Source of the DNA: JBMNQI01 sp050944055
GTDB taxonomy: Bacteria > Bacillota > Clostridia > Oscillospirales > Oscillospiraceae
DNA length: 12,043 nt
Reading direction: 5' to 3'
NCBI GenBank assembly: GCA_050944055.1
Contig: JBMNQI010000063.1
Coordinates: 1-12,043, forward strand
The position numbers were made by a program, and so were the translations under genes. The notes under the pieces were generated by a model that saw only the letters and a program-made list of their open reading frames with translations, was not told where the DNA came from and searched no databases. Below, piece after piece: positions 1 through 6,752 of this stretch. Numbering within the stretch: position 1 is the first letter of the stretch; each line of letters begins with the position of its first letter.

Positions 1-2
1 AG

Positions 3-530
3 GACTCCAACGCCGCCTCGACGATTCTCCACTCCATAGGGGACTTTGAGAGAATAGGCGACCATGCCCAGAATATTTTGGAATCGGCCAAAGAGATGAA
101 CGATAAGATAATCTGCTTCTCGCCAGCGGCCAATGCCGAGCTCGCCGTTTTGTCCCGTGCGGTATTGGATATAGTCGAGCGTTCAATCGACGCGTTTATA
201 GGGGACGATTTATCGCTTGCCTATTCAGTCGAGCCGCTTGAGGAGGTAATAGACGAGCTTCGTTCAGAGCTCAAGAGCCGCCACATCGCAAGGCTTCAAA
301 AAGGCCTTTGCACGATTGAACTCGGCTTCATTTTCTCCGACATAATTACGGATATGGAGCGGATTGCCGACCATTGCTCGAATATCGCGCTAACCATAAT
401 CCAGAGCCGGCGGCACTCCTACGATACGCACCGCTATATTAACGAGCTCCGCGATTCGGGCAACCCCGAATTTGCCGCCATGCACGAACACTACGGAAGA
501 ATATACTCGCTTGCGGATAGTACGAGTTGA
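3..530 (+). CDS. Na/Pi-cotransporter family protein, PhoU-like C-terminal part (5'-truncated)
   Basis: Open from the first base in frame 3, so the gene begins upstream of the window; an internal TTG at 78 is not the true start. Two PhoU-type helical-bundle motifs are visible: FERIGDHAQNI near the beginning and DMERIADHCSNIA about 95 residues later. In PhoU proteins these acidic/His motifs bind metal clusters. After the second motif about 50 more residues follow, ending in an aromatic-rich tail (HEHYGRIYSL). Stand-alone PhoU proteins usually end soon after this motif, while NptA-like Na/Pi cotransporters have such a tail, so I favour the C-terminal regulatory domain of a membrane Na+/phosphate symporter. 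The membrane half is outside the window and cannot be checked. It ends at TGA and is followed by a bidirectional hairpin; the next gene is convergent. A stand-alone PhoU phosphate-signalling protein is the alternative. Confidence 0.82.
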   Translation, partial: DSNAASTILHSIGDFERIGDHAQNILESAKEMNDKIICFSPAANAELAVLSRAVLDIVERSIDAFIGDDLSLAYSVEPLEEVIDELRSELKSRHIARLQKGLCTIELGFIFSDIITDMERIADHCSNIALTIIQSRRHSYDTHRYINELRDSGNPEFAAMHEHYGRIYSLADSTS

Positions 531-575
531 AAACTGAAGACGATGCCCGGCTCGATTAGCCGGATATGCGATTGT

Positions 576-606
576 TAAAGGGCTGCCCTGTGTGGACAGC
601 CCTTTA
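576..606. terminator. Bidirectional rho-independent terminator candidate
   Basis: A perfect 10-bp stem (TAAAGGGCTG at 576-585 with CAGCCCTTTA at 597-606) encloses an 11-nt loop that can add a CC/GG pair. It sits between two convergent genes, 45 nt past the stop of the phosphate transporter gene, and its right arm contains the TAA stop of the VWA gene on the other strand. The uridine runs are short in both directions, so its strength is uncertain. Confidence 0.65.
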
Positions 607-1806
607 CCTTGCCTTCATTATATATTTTAGGCCTGCCTCAAGGCCCTGGACGGTCAGCGGGAACATTTTTATAAGTTCCGCGATATAACGTATGCTCTCC
701 CCCATATAACCGAGGCCCCATTCCTCCTGCGGGAGGGGGTTGAGCCATATCAGCTTGTCATAGCGGTCGACAAAGCGGCGCAGCCATTCTGCGCCCGGCT
801 CCAGATTCGGGAAACGGATGCTCCCGCGGGGGCTGAATAGCTCGTAGGGCGCCATTGAGGCGTCGCCTACGAAAATGACCTTGTAGTCGCGGCTGAAATT
901 CCTTAAAATGTCGTCCGTTCGTATTGTCTTGCCGAAGCTGCATTCCGGCGTGGTAAACGTCTCCTGGTACACGCAGTTATGGAAATAGAAGGTCTTAAGG
1001 TCGCGAAAGCGGCTGGTTTTGTTCACTGCCTTGAAAAGCGAGGAACAAAGCTGCGCGTACGGCTCCATGGAGCCCCCGCTGTCAAACAGCATCAGGAGCT
1101 TTATAGTGTTTCGGCGCGGCCGGCCGAACACCAGGTCTAGATAGCCGGCGTTGCGGCAGGTGGCGTCTATGGTCTCCTGAAGCCTAAGCTCGTCCTTAGG
1201 CCCGTCGTCGTTGGAGGAGAGCTGCCGCAGCCGCCGAAACGCAAGCTGGAACTGGCGGTTATCCAGCGTCCTGTCGCGCCGGAAATCGCGGTACGCCCTG
1301 TCTCCCACTATGGCAAGTGCGCGTTTATGGCGGCTTTCTCCGCCAATGCGTATGCCGACAGGGCTGTAGCCTGAGTTGCCGAACGGGGAAGTGCCGCCTG
1401 TGCCTATCCAGTAGTCGCCGCCGTCATGCCGCTCCTTCTGCTCTTTTAGCCGCTCCTCAAGCATCTTCCAGAGCTCCTCGAGCGTGAGGTCCCCGAATTT
1501 CTGGTCGGCCAGCAGCTTATCGATTAGCCCCATTATGCGAGGGCTGTTCAGCCACTCGAGCAATTCCGCGGGTATCGTCGTCTCAGGCGGTATGCCTTTA
1601 AAGTACTCGCCGAAGGCCACGTCGAAACGGTCAAAATCAGCCTCGGTCTTAACAAGCACCGCGCGGGCGGTGTGATAAAACGTCGTCAGCTCGGACTTGT
1701 GCAGCCCAAGCTGCAGCGCCTTCATAAGCGTGAGCCATTCGGTCACTCCGATTTTCAGCCCGCGCGCGCGGAGAAGGTAGAAAAACTCCGTAAACAGGCC
1801 TACCAT
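604..1806 (-). CDS. CoxE-like VWA domain protein, partner of MoxR AAA+ ATPase
   Basis: 400 residues with a C-terminal von Willebrand factor A fold. The MIDAS metal site is visible as DSGGSM (residues 242-247), with a further acidic MIDAS element in FVGDAS (about 312-317) and a WLNPLP motif (354-359) typical of CoxE-like proteins. The N-terminal half is helical and charged. A glycine-rich linker, TGGTSPFGNSGYSP at about 136-149, precedes the VWA part. In this family the VWA protein binds a MoxR ATPase and a client, helping insert a metal or assemble an enzyme: CoxE with CoxD in CO dehydrogenase, NorD with NorQ, CbbO with CbbQ. It is encoded directly after the ATPase, its ATG overlapping the ATPase stop by 7 bp, so the two are probably translationally coupled. 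No signal peptide or membrane segment is seen, so it is cytoplasmic. No client enzyme lies nearby, so the target is unknown. Confidence 0.88.
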   Translation of the reverse strand: MVGLFTEFFYLLRARGLKIGVTEWLTLMKALQLGLHKSELTTFYHTARAVLVKTEADFDRFDVAFGEYFKGIPPETTIPAELLEWLNSPRIMGLIDKLLADQKFGDLTLEELWKMLEERLKEQKERHDGGDYWIGTGGTSPFGNSGYSPVGIRIGGESRHKRALAIVGDRAYRDFRRDRTLDNRQFQLAFRRLRQLSSNDDGPKDELRLQETIDATCRNAGYLDLVFGRPRRNTIKLLMLFDSGGSMEPYAQLCSSLFKAVNKTSRFRDLKTFYFHNCVYQETFTTPECSFGKTIRTDDILRNFSRDYKVIFVGDASMAPYELFSPRGSIRFPNLEPGAEWLRRFVDRYDKLIWLNPLPQEEWGLGYMGESIRYIAELIKMFPLTVQGLEAGLKYIMKAR

Positions 1807-2627
1807 CTTGATTTCGGCCTTTCCATCTCCCTCTTGAAAACATCCTCGTCCTCGTTTTTCTTGAGCAGCACACCGAGGAACGGATATTCGGCCGCGACGC
1901 GGTCCGGCTCTATGCCGCAGAGCCTGAGCGCCTGCAGCCAGTCTATGAGCTCGGAGGTCGAGGGCTTTTTTTGTATGCCGCGCACTTCCCGGATCCGGTA
2001 GAGCGCCTCAATGGCCTGCGTAAGCAGCTCCTGGTCGAGGTTTTCAAAATGCGAGTTGACAATGCGGCGCATGAGCTCCGGTCCTGGAAACTCAATATAG
2101 TGGAAGATGCAGCGGCGCAAAAAAGCGTCGGGCAGGTCCTTTTCGGCGTTGGACGTGATAATCACTATGGGGCGGTGCTTGGCTTTGATTGTTTCCCCGG
2201 TCTCGGGTATAAAGAACTCCATCCTGTCGAGCTCCCAAAGCAGGTCGTTCGGGAACTCCGGGTCGGCCTTATCTATCTCGTCAATCAAAAGCACGACCTG
2301 CTCCTCGCTTGAGAAGGCCTGGCCGAGCTTGCCAAGGTCTATGTATTTTCTTATATCGTCAACGCCTTCGCCCCCGAACTGGCTGTCATAGAGGCGGCGG
2401 ACGGTGTCGTATACATAAAGCCCGTCAGATGCCTTTGTCGTGGACTTGATGTTCCAGACAATAAGCTGCTTGCCGAGCGATTTTGCAATCGCTTCGGCCA
2501 GCATTGTTTTTCCGGTACCCGGTTCGCCCTTAATCAGAAGAGGCTTTTGGAGGGCAATTGCAATATTTACGGACTGCATAAGCTCTTCGGACGCTATGTA
2601 TTCGTTGTTTCCGAGGAAAGTATTCAT
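1800..2627 (-). CDS. MoxR-family AAA+ ATPase (CoxD-like)
   Basis: 275 residues forming a single AAA+ module. Walker A is GEPGTGKT (34-41), Walker B is LLIDEID (113-119), the sensor-1 asparagine is in ITSNAEKDLP (N160), arginine-finger candidates are in FLRRC (R171, R172), and a lid-domain segment, STSELIDWLQAL, lies at about 223-234. MoxR ATPases assemble into rings and use ATP to remodel or activate a client protein with a VWA partner; here the partner is the overlapping downstream gene. The ATG start is supported by GGGAGG on the minus strand at 2633-2638, 5 nt before the start codon. Upstream lies a ~290-bp gap shared with the divergent glyA gene. I found no convincing minus-strand promoter there, only a weak candidate (TTGACT / CATTCT, 17-nt spacing, about 2752-2780). 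The exact MoxR subfamily cannot be told by eye. Confidence 0.9.
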   Translation of the reverse strand: MNTFLGNNEYIASEELMQSVNIAIALQKPLLIKGEPGTGKTMLAEAIAKSLGKQLIVWNIKSTTKASDGLYVYDTVRRLYDSQFGGEGVDDIRKYIDLGKLGQAFSSEEQVVLLIDEIDKADPEFPNDLLWELDRMEFFIPETGETIKAKHRPIVIITSNAEKDLPDAFLRRCIFHYIEFPGPELMRRIVNSHFENLDQELLTQAIEALYRIREVRGIQKKPSTSELIDWLQALRLCGIEPDRVAAEYPFLGVLLKKNEDEDVFKREMERPKSRW

Positions 2628-2854
2628 TAAAACCTCCCATGCGCGTCAGCGCATATACAGTAAGCTGTTGGCGCGGCCTCCGGCCGGCGTGAATAAAAAT
2701 ACAGACTTGAAAAAACCAAATTGCCTCTATTCTTTTAAGTGCAGCACAAATAGAATGACACATCGGCGCCGCCCAGTCAATACCAATAATAACAGAATCC
2801 GTCGTTTTAACGGGGAATTGTTTTAAAAAATATTATAATTTGATATAAAAACGG

Positions 2855-2883
2855 TTGATTCGGCAGGAGTTTATATCTATAAT
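2855..2883 (+). promoter_or_regulatory. glyA sigma-A promoter
   Basis: TTGATT at 2855-2860 and a perfect TATAAT at 2878-2883 are separated by 17 nt. Transcription would begin near 2890, giving a leader of only about 28 nt before the glyA ATG. That leaves no room for a riboswitch. Confidence 0.8.
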
Positions 2884-2917
2884 AGTGTTTACTGCATAAT
2901 TATGGAGGGCAAACTCA

Positions 2918-4165
2918 ATGCTTGAAGATATGAAGCTTCTTTGCGAATCTGATCCCGAAGTATATGAAGCAACCCGGAATGAACTTCAGCGCCAGCGAGA
3001 TCATCTGGAGCTTATAGCTTCCGAAAACTTCGCCTCACCGGCGGTGCTTGCGGCCATGGGCACCTGTCTGGTGAATAAATATGCCGAGGGTTACCCCGGC
3101 AAACGCTATTACGGCGGCTGCCAGCACGTGGATGTCATAGAGAATCTGGCGCGCGAGCGCGCCAAAAAACTCTTCGGCGCCGAGCACGCGAACGTTCAGC
3201 CCCACTCGGGCGCGCAGGCCAACCTCTCGGTCTATTACGCGCTGATTAAGCCCGGGGATACTATCCTCGGCATGAGTCTTGCCCACGGCGGGCATCTGAC
3301 GCACGGAAGCCCCGCGAGCCTGAGCGGGAAATACTATAATGTCGTAAGCTACGGCGTCTCCCGAGAAACGGAGCGCATAGATTACGACGAGATTGATTCC
3401 CTGGCCCGCAGTAATAAGCCCAAGCTTATCGTCGCGGGCGCGAGCGCGTATCCGCGTGCGATTGATTTTAAAACTCTCTCCGAGATCGCGAAGAGAAACG
3501 GCGCCCGCCTTATGGTGGACATGGCGCACATAGCGGGCCTTGTCGCGGCCGGGCTCCACATGAACCCGGTGCCCTACGCCGACGTGGTAACCTCCACGAC
3601 GCATAAAACGCTCCGCGGCCCCCGCGGCGGCCTCATTCTCTGCACCGAGGAGCTTTCAAAAGATATTGACAGGGGCATCTTCCCCGGGACGCAGGGCGGC
3701 CCGCTCGAGCATGTCATAGCAGCCAAGGCCGTCTGTTTCAAGGAGGCGCTCTCGCCCGGATTTAAAGAATACCAGAAGCAGATCGTAAGTAACGCCGCGG
3801 CTCTGGCCTCCGGACTTATGCAGGCCGGCATACGGCTTGTCTCCGGCGGGACGGACAACCACCTGATGCTTGTAGACCTCACGGCCACGGGGCGAACCGG
3901 CAAGGAAGTGGAGCACCTGCTCGATTGCGCCAATATAACAGCCAACAAGAACGCAATACCGTTCGATACGCGCAACCCGAACGTGACGAGCGGCCTGCGC
4001 CTGGGTACTCCCGCGGTCACCACGCGCGGAATGAAGGAGGCTGAAATGAAGCTGATCGCCTCTTTTATAACCGACATCATTGAGCGCGGCGAGGAGGCCG
4101 TCGAAACCGTCCGTGAAAACGTCCTCGCTCTGTGCGAAAAGCACCCGCTCTACCCGGGAGTATAA
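2918..4165 (+). CDS. glyA: Serine hydroxymethyltransferase
   Basis: PLP enzyme that interconverts serine plus tetrahydrofolate with glycine plus 5,10-methylene-tetrahydrofolate, the main one-carbon source for purine, thymidylate and methionine synthesis in the cytoplasm. At 415 residues it has the usual length. The PLP-binding lysine is K230 in STTHKTLRGPRGG. D201 and H204 lie in VDMAHIAG, E57 and the tyrosine pair lie in the YAEGYPGKRYYGG stretch, and the substrate carboxylate-binding arginine is R361 in SGLRLGTP. All expected active-site residues are present. The ATG is preceded by GGAGGG at 2904-2909, with 8-nt spacing. It appears monocistronic, with its own promoter and a strong terminator at 4231-4265, and is divergent from moxR. 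Confidence 0.98.
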   Translation: MLEDMKLLCESDPEVYEATRNELQRQRDHLELIASENFASPAVLAAMGTCLVNKYAEGYPGKRYYGGCQHVDVIENLARERAKKLFGAEHANVQPHSGAQANLSVYYALIKPGDTILGMSLAHGGHLTHGSPASLSGKYYNVVSYGVSRETERIDYDEIDSLARSNKPKLIVAGASAYPRAIDFKTLSEIAKRNGARLMVDMAHIAGLVAAGLHMNPVPYADVVTSTTHKTLRGPRGGLILCTEELSKDIDRGIFPGTQGGPLEHVIAAKAVCFKEALSPGFKEYQKQIVSNAAALASGLMQAGIRLVSGGTDNHLMLVDLTATGRTGKEVEHLLDCANITANKNAIPFDTRNPNVTSGLRLGTPAVTTRGMKEAEMKLIASFITDIIERGEEAVETVRENVLALCEKHPLYPGV

Positions 4166-4230
4166 TAAGCCTGATGCGACAAAAGCCGCGCGGTTACAGC
4201 GGCGGCAAGGGCCATATCCGCATTAAAAAG

Positions 4231-4265
4231 CGTGCCGAAAACGTTTAATAAGCGTTTTCGGCACG
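4231..4265. terminator. Strong bidirectional terminator between glyA and the DivIVA-like gene
   Basis: A perfect 13-bp stem (CGTGCCGAAAACG at 4231-4243 with CGTTTTCGGCACG at 4253-4265) has a 9-nt AT-rich loop. On the minus strand it is followed directly by CTTTTTAAT, a good uridine tract 13 nt after the DivIVA-like stop. On the plus strand TCTTT follows, so it can also end glyA transcripts. Confidence 0.88.
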
Positions 4266-4278
4266 TCTTTACTATGTA

Positions 4279-4770
4279 TTATTGCGCGTTATCAGCGTCC
4301 GCGTTTTTTGAGCAGGTCTCGGCATCAACCTGCGCCGACTGCCTCAACTGCTCCAGGCGCAGGGAATCCTGCAGCTCGCCTATGGTCTCCTGGAAACACG
4401 CGAAAAGCTTATTGACCGAATTGGTGAGCTCGCGGCTGAACAGGCTCAGCCCTTCTTTCATGCGGCGGCTTTCTTCTTCAATCGTAAGCTGCTCCCTGCG
4501 CGCCTCCTCAAGCAGGCGTTCACGTTCAGCCTCGGCTTTTTCCAGTATTTCCGCTGCGGCGGCCTGAGAGGTGACAATCGCCGAGGATATGATTTTTTCA
4601 CGCGCCCGCACGGCTTCAACCTCGGCGCGCAGCTCACGCAGCTCGGACTGCAGGCGGTCGGCTTCCGCCGCAATCTCGTCAAGGCAGTCGTCAACCTCCT
4701 GAGCTACGTAGTATTTTTTCCTCTTGCAGGTGAACCTGACGGCGAAAATGCCCTGCTTGTTAAGCTCCAT
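4279..4770 (-). CDS. DivIVA-like coiled-coil protein
   Basis: 163 residues, highly charged. Residues about 9-32 (F, then KRKKYYVAQEVDDCLDEI) resemble the DivIVA/GpsB N-terminal membrane-binding domain, in which an F...GY..xEVDxFL pattern is usual. Here the glycine is replaced by K/Y, a divergent match. Residues about 33-105 are a long heptad-like coiled coil rich in E, R and A, followed by a shorter helical region and a disordered acidic tail. DivIVA-like proteins organise cell division, pole or septum functions by oligomerising at curved membrane. The ATG is supported by GGAGG 6 nt upstream (minus strand). It has its own very strong promoter right after the pyrG stop, and a terminator 13 nt downstream of its stop. 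An unrelated coiled-coil protein is the alternative. Confidence 0.68.
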   Translation of the reverse strand: MELNKQGIFAVRFTCKRKKYYVAQEVDDCLDEIAAEADRLQSELRELRAEVEAVRAREKIISSAIVTSQAAAAEILEKAEAERERLLEEARREQLTIEEESRRMKEGLSLFSRELTNSVNKLFACFQETIGELQDSLRLEQLRQSAQVDAETCSKNADADNAQ

Positions 4771-4788
4771 GTCATTCCTCCGCTCCGG

Positions 4789-4804
4789 TAATCTTTACAG
4801 ATTA
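4789..4804. promoter_or_regulatory. Possible operator at the DivIVA-like gene promoter
   Basis: Inverted repeat TAATC-N6-GATTA overlapping the -10 hexamer and the expected transcription start of the DivIVA-like gene. This placement would let a bound protein block initiation. The half-sites are only 5 bp and AT-rich, so chance is possible. Confidence 0.3.
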
Positions 4805-4828
4805 TATCAAATTACGCCGTTATGTCAA
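4801..4828 (-). promoter_or_regulatory. Near-consensus promoter of the DivIVA-like gene
   Basis: On the minus strand, TTGACA (4823-4828) and TATAAT (4801-4806) are both perfect, with 16-nt spacing and a TGA just before the -10 that makes it an extended -10. The -35 abuts the pyrG stop codon at 4829. The leader would be about 25 nt. Confidence 0.85.
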
Positions 4829-6436
4829 TTAATTCCGGGCTTTCTTATAGTTTCCGGCGGCGGATATAAATCCGCGAAACAGCGGGTGGGCTTTGTTAGG
4901 CCGGCTCTTAAACTCCGGGTGGAACTGCACCCCGACAAACCAGGGCGACGACGGAAGCTCTATGATCTCGACCAGACTGCCGTCCGGAGACTGCCCTGCA
5001 ATCAGGAGCCCGCAGGAAGAGAGGATATCCCTGAAGCGGTTGTTGAACTCGTAGCGGTGGCGGTGCCTCTCGCTGATTTCCGCAACGCCGTAGGCATCCC
5101 ACGATTTGCTTTCAGGCGTAAGCACGCAGGGGTATCTGCCAAGGCGCATCGTGCCGCCCTTGGAGGTCACGCCGCGCTGCTCCGGCATAAGGTCGATAAC
5201 CGGGTATGGGCTGCGGTAATCAAATTCGGAAGAGTGCGCGCCCTGAAGCTGCGCGACATGCCTCGCAAATTCAATTACAGCGACCTGCATGCCTAAGCAT
5301 ATGCCGAAATAAGGTATGTTGTTTTCGCGGGCGTGGCGGGCAACGGCTATCATTCCCTCGATTCCCCGGTCGCCGAAGCCGCCGGGGACGAGTATCCCGT
5401 CGCAGCCGCTGACCTTCTCAGCGGCGTTTTCTTCGGTCACAGTGTCCGAATCCACCCATTTTATAGTAACCACCGCGCCGTTTTCGGCACCCGCATGGCT
5501 GAGCGACTCGACTACGCTCAGATATGCGTCGTGCAGGGCGGTATACTTTCCGACAAGTCCTATGGTAATGGGCAGGGAGGCCGATTTAATACGGTCGACC
5601 ATCGCTATCCATTCCGCAAGATCGGGCTCAGGCGTTTTCAGCCCGAGGTGCCTGCAGACAACCCTGTCAAGCCCCTCCTCGGCAAGCATGAGCGGGACTG
5701 CGTATAGCGACGAGGCCGTAAGATTGGGGATAACGCAGTCCGGTGCGACATTGCAAAACAGCGAAATCTTTTCTCTTAATTCCTTGGTTATCGGCTTTTC
5801 GGAACGGCAGACCAGAACATCGGGCCGAATCCCCGCGCTGAGCAGCTCCTTGACCGAGTGCTGCGTAGGCTTGCTTTTCAGCTCTCCCGAGCCGGGTATC
5901 TCAACAATAAGAGATACATGAATAAAGGCCGCGTTCTCGCGCCCTACTTCGTTGGAGAGCTGGCGTATAGCCTCAAGGTACGGCTGGCTTTCGATGTCGC
6001 CTACCGTGCCCCCTATCTCGGTGATAATGACGTCGACGTCGCTTCTCTCAAGACGGCGTATACGCGCCTTGATCTCATTTGTAATATGAGGGATTATCTG
6101 CACCGTGCCGCCGAGATAGTCGCCTGTGCGCTCTCTGTCCAGAACCGACCAGTAAATCTTTCCGGAGCTGACGCTTGAGTCGCCGGTCAGGTTTTCATCC
6201 ACAAAACGTTCATAATGGCCCAGATCGAGGTCAGTCTCCGCGCCGTCGTCCGTGACGAATACCTCGCCGTGCTGGTACGGGCTCATCGTACCGGGGTCAA
6301 CGTTCAGATAGGGGTCAAATTTCTGTATCGTGACGCGAAGCCCGCGCTGTTTTAAAAGGCGGCCCAGCGAAGCGGCGCAGATTCCTTTTCCAAGCCCGGA
6401 CACGACTCCTCCGGTCACAAATACAAATTTCGTCAT
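4829..6436 (-). CDS. pyrG: CTP synthase
   Basis: Glutamine-dependent amidation of UTP to CTP with ATP hydrolysis, the last step of de novo CTP synthesis. The synthetase domain carries the P-loop SGLGKG (13-18), FDPYLNVDPGTM and the conserved SVSSGKIY region. The C-terminal class I glutaminase domain carries the nucleophile Cys380 in GICLGMQ and the His506/Glu508 pair in FHPEF; all are intact. I chose the ATG at 6434-6436, giving MTKFVFVTGG (535 residues), because this matches the family's usual N-terminus and AAAGG lies 9 nt upstream. A TTG at 6457 (7 residues longer) preceded by GGAG is possible but less likely. It has a strong promoter and a long leader, and no terminator separates it from the DivIVA-like gene, so read-through is likely. 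Confidence 0.98.
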   Translation of the reverse strand: MTKFVFVTGGVVSGLGKGICAASLGRLLKQRGLRVTIQKFDPYLNVDPGTMSPYQHGEVFVTDDGAETDLDLGHYERFVDENLTGDSSVSSGKIYWSVLDRERTGDYLGGTVQIIPHITNEIKARIRRLERSDVDVIITEIGGTVGDIESQPYLEAIRQLSNEVGRENAAFIHVSLIVEIPGSGELKSKPTQHSVKELLSAGIRPDVLVCRSEKPITKELREKISLFCNVAPDCVIPNLTASSLYAVPLMLAEEGLDRVVCRHLGLKTPEPDLAEWIAMVDRIKSASLPITIGLVGKYTALHDAYLSVVESLSHAGAENGAVVTIKWVDSDTVTEENAAEKVSGCDGILVPGGFGDRGIEGMIAVARHARENNIPYFGICLGMQVAVIEFARHVAQLQGAHSSEFDYRSPYPVIDLMPEQRGVTSKGGTMRLGRYPCVLTPESKSWDAYGVAEISERHRHRYEFNNRFRDILSSCGLLIAGQSPDGSLVEIIELPSSPWFVGVQFHPEFKSRPNKAHPLFRGFISAAGNYKKARN

Positions 6437-6494
6437 CTTCTTCATCCTTTCGGCCAAATTATCTCCAGTGACCGATCCTGAGGATACGCAACAT

Positions 6495-6515
6495 AAAAAG
6501 CACCTACGGATAGGT
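6495..6515 (-). terminator. Possible attenuator hairpin in pyrG leader
   Basis: On the minus strand ACCTA-TCCG-TAGGT forms a 5-bp stem with a tetraloop, then GC and a run of five T. The geometry is terminator-like but the stem is short and two bases separate it from the U-run, so termination would be weak at best. Confidence 0.3.
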
Positions 6516-6524
6516 TACAGCCAT
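6504..6524 (-). CDS. Possible pyrG leader peptide (six residues)
   Basis: ATG followed by five codons and TAG, encoding MAVTYP. An AGGA lies 3 nt before the ATG, which is close but usable. The stop codon lies in the right arm of the small leader hairpin, so a terminating ribosome would cover it. Short ORFs like this arise often by chance, and no codon run typical of leader-peptide attenuators is present. Confidence 0.2.
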   Translation of the reverse strand: MAVTYP

Positions 6525-6645
6525 GTTTCCTGTTTTCCAAGGACTAGTCGCTGCGCTATACGTGGTGCAATTTAATTACTGCCGACACAGTCACCCGCCA
6601 ACGGCCACTATTTTGCAAGTTTCCCGTTGTTTCTCTTAAAAATAT

Positions 6646-6674
6646 ATATTAGCATCGCATAAATAGTCTGTCAA
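6646..6674 (-). promoter_or_regulatory. pyrG promoter
   Basis: On the minus strand a perfect TTGACA (6669-6674) lies 17 nt from TAATAT (6646-6651). TGC directly before the -10 gives an extended -10 element, which compensates for the imperfect hexamer. The transcript would begin near 6638, about 200 nt before the pyrG ATG. Confidence 0.75.
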
Positions 6675-6724
6675 GAATTCGTGCGCAAATTCATGTAAGT
6701 TAAAACGCATTGATTCCGCATAAG

Positions 6725-6752
6725 AAACGCGGGGAGGAGGCGCCACGCGTTT
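6725..6752. terminator. Terminator candidate after buk
   Basis: AAACGCG (6725-6731) pairs with CGCGTTT (6746-6752) over 7 bp with a 14-nt purine-rich loop. On the minus strand the stem ends in CGCGTTTCTTAT, a short U-rich tract. The hairpin overlaps the first base of the buk TAA stop. It would separate the MFS-buk operon from pyrG. Confidence 0.55.

Larger units (their letters stand above)
6437..6640 (-). other. pyrG 5' leader (about 200 nt)
   Basis: The gap between buk and pyrG is 315 bp and holds no recognisable gene. It contains the buk terminator, the pyrG promoter and this leader. The leader carries a small hairpin with a U-run (6495-6515) and a six-residue upstream ORF overlapping it. 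I recognise no known riboswitch. The predicted transcript does not start with the GGG run used in Bacillus-type pyrG attenuation. Control by transcript ending or upstream translation is an inference. Confidence 0.45.

Noticed and set aside
2628..2854. Promoter or structured leader for moxR in the gap with glyA
   Set aside because: TTGACT-17-CATTCT at 2752-2780 is too weak, and the short GC hairpins at 2641-2652 and 2674-2686 have only 4-5 bp; nothing here is convincing.
2904..2917. Riboswitch upstream of glyA
   Set aside because: The leader from the near-consensus promoter is only about 28 nt.
3035..4144. Long open frames antisense to glyA
   Set aside because: They lie wholly inside a clearly conserved glyA gene, resemble no family, and reflect GC-biased codon use.
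5206..6178. Open frames of up to 201 codons antisense to pyrG
   Set aside because: pyrG is intact with all catalytic residues on the other strand; these frames have no ribosome sites or recognisable domains.
6437..6640. Bacillus-type CTP-sensing pyrG attenuator
   Set aside because: The predicted transcript start is AT-rich with no GGG run, and the only terminator-like hairpin is short.
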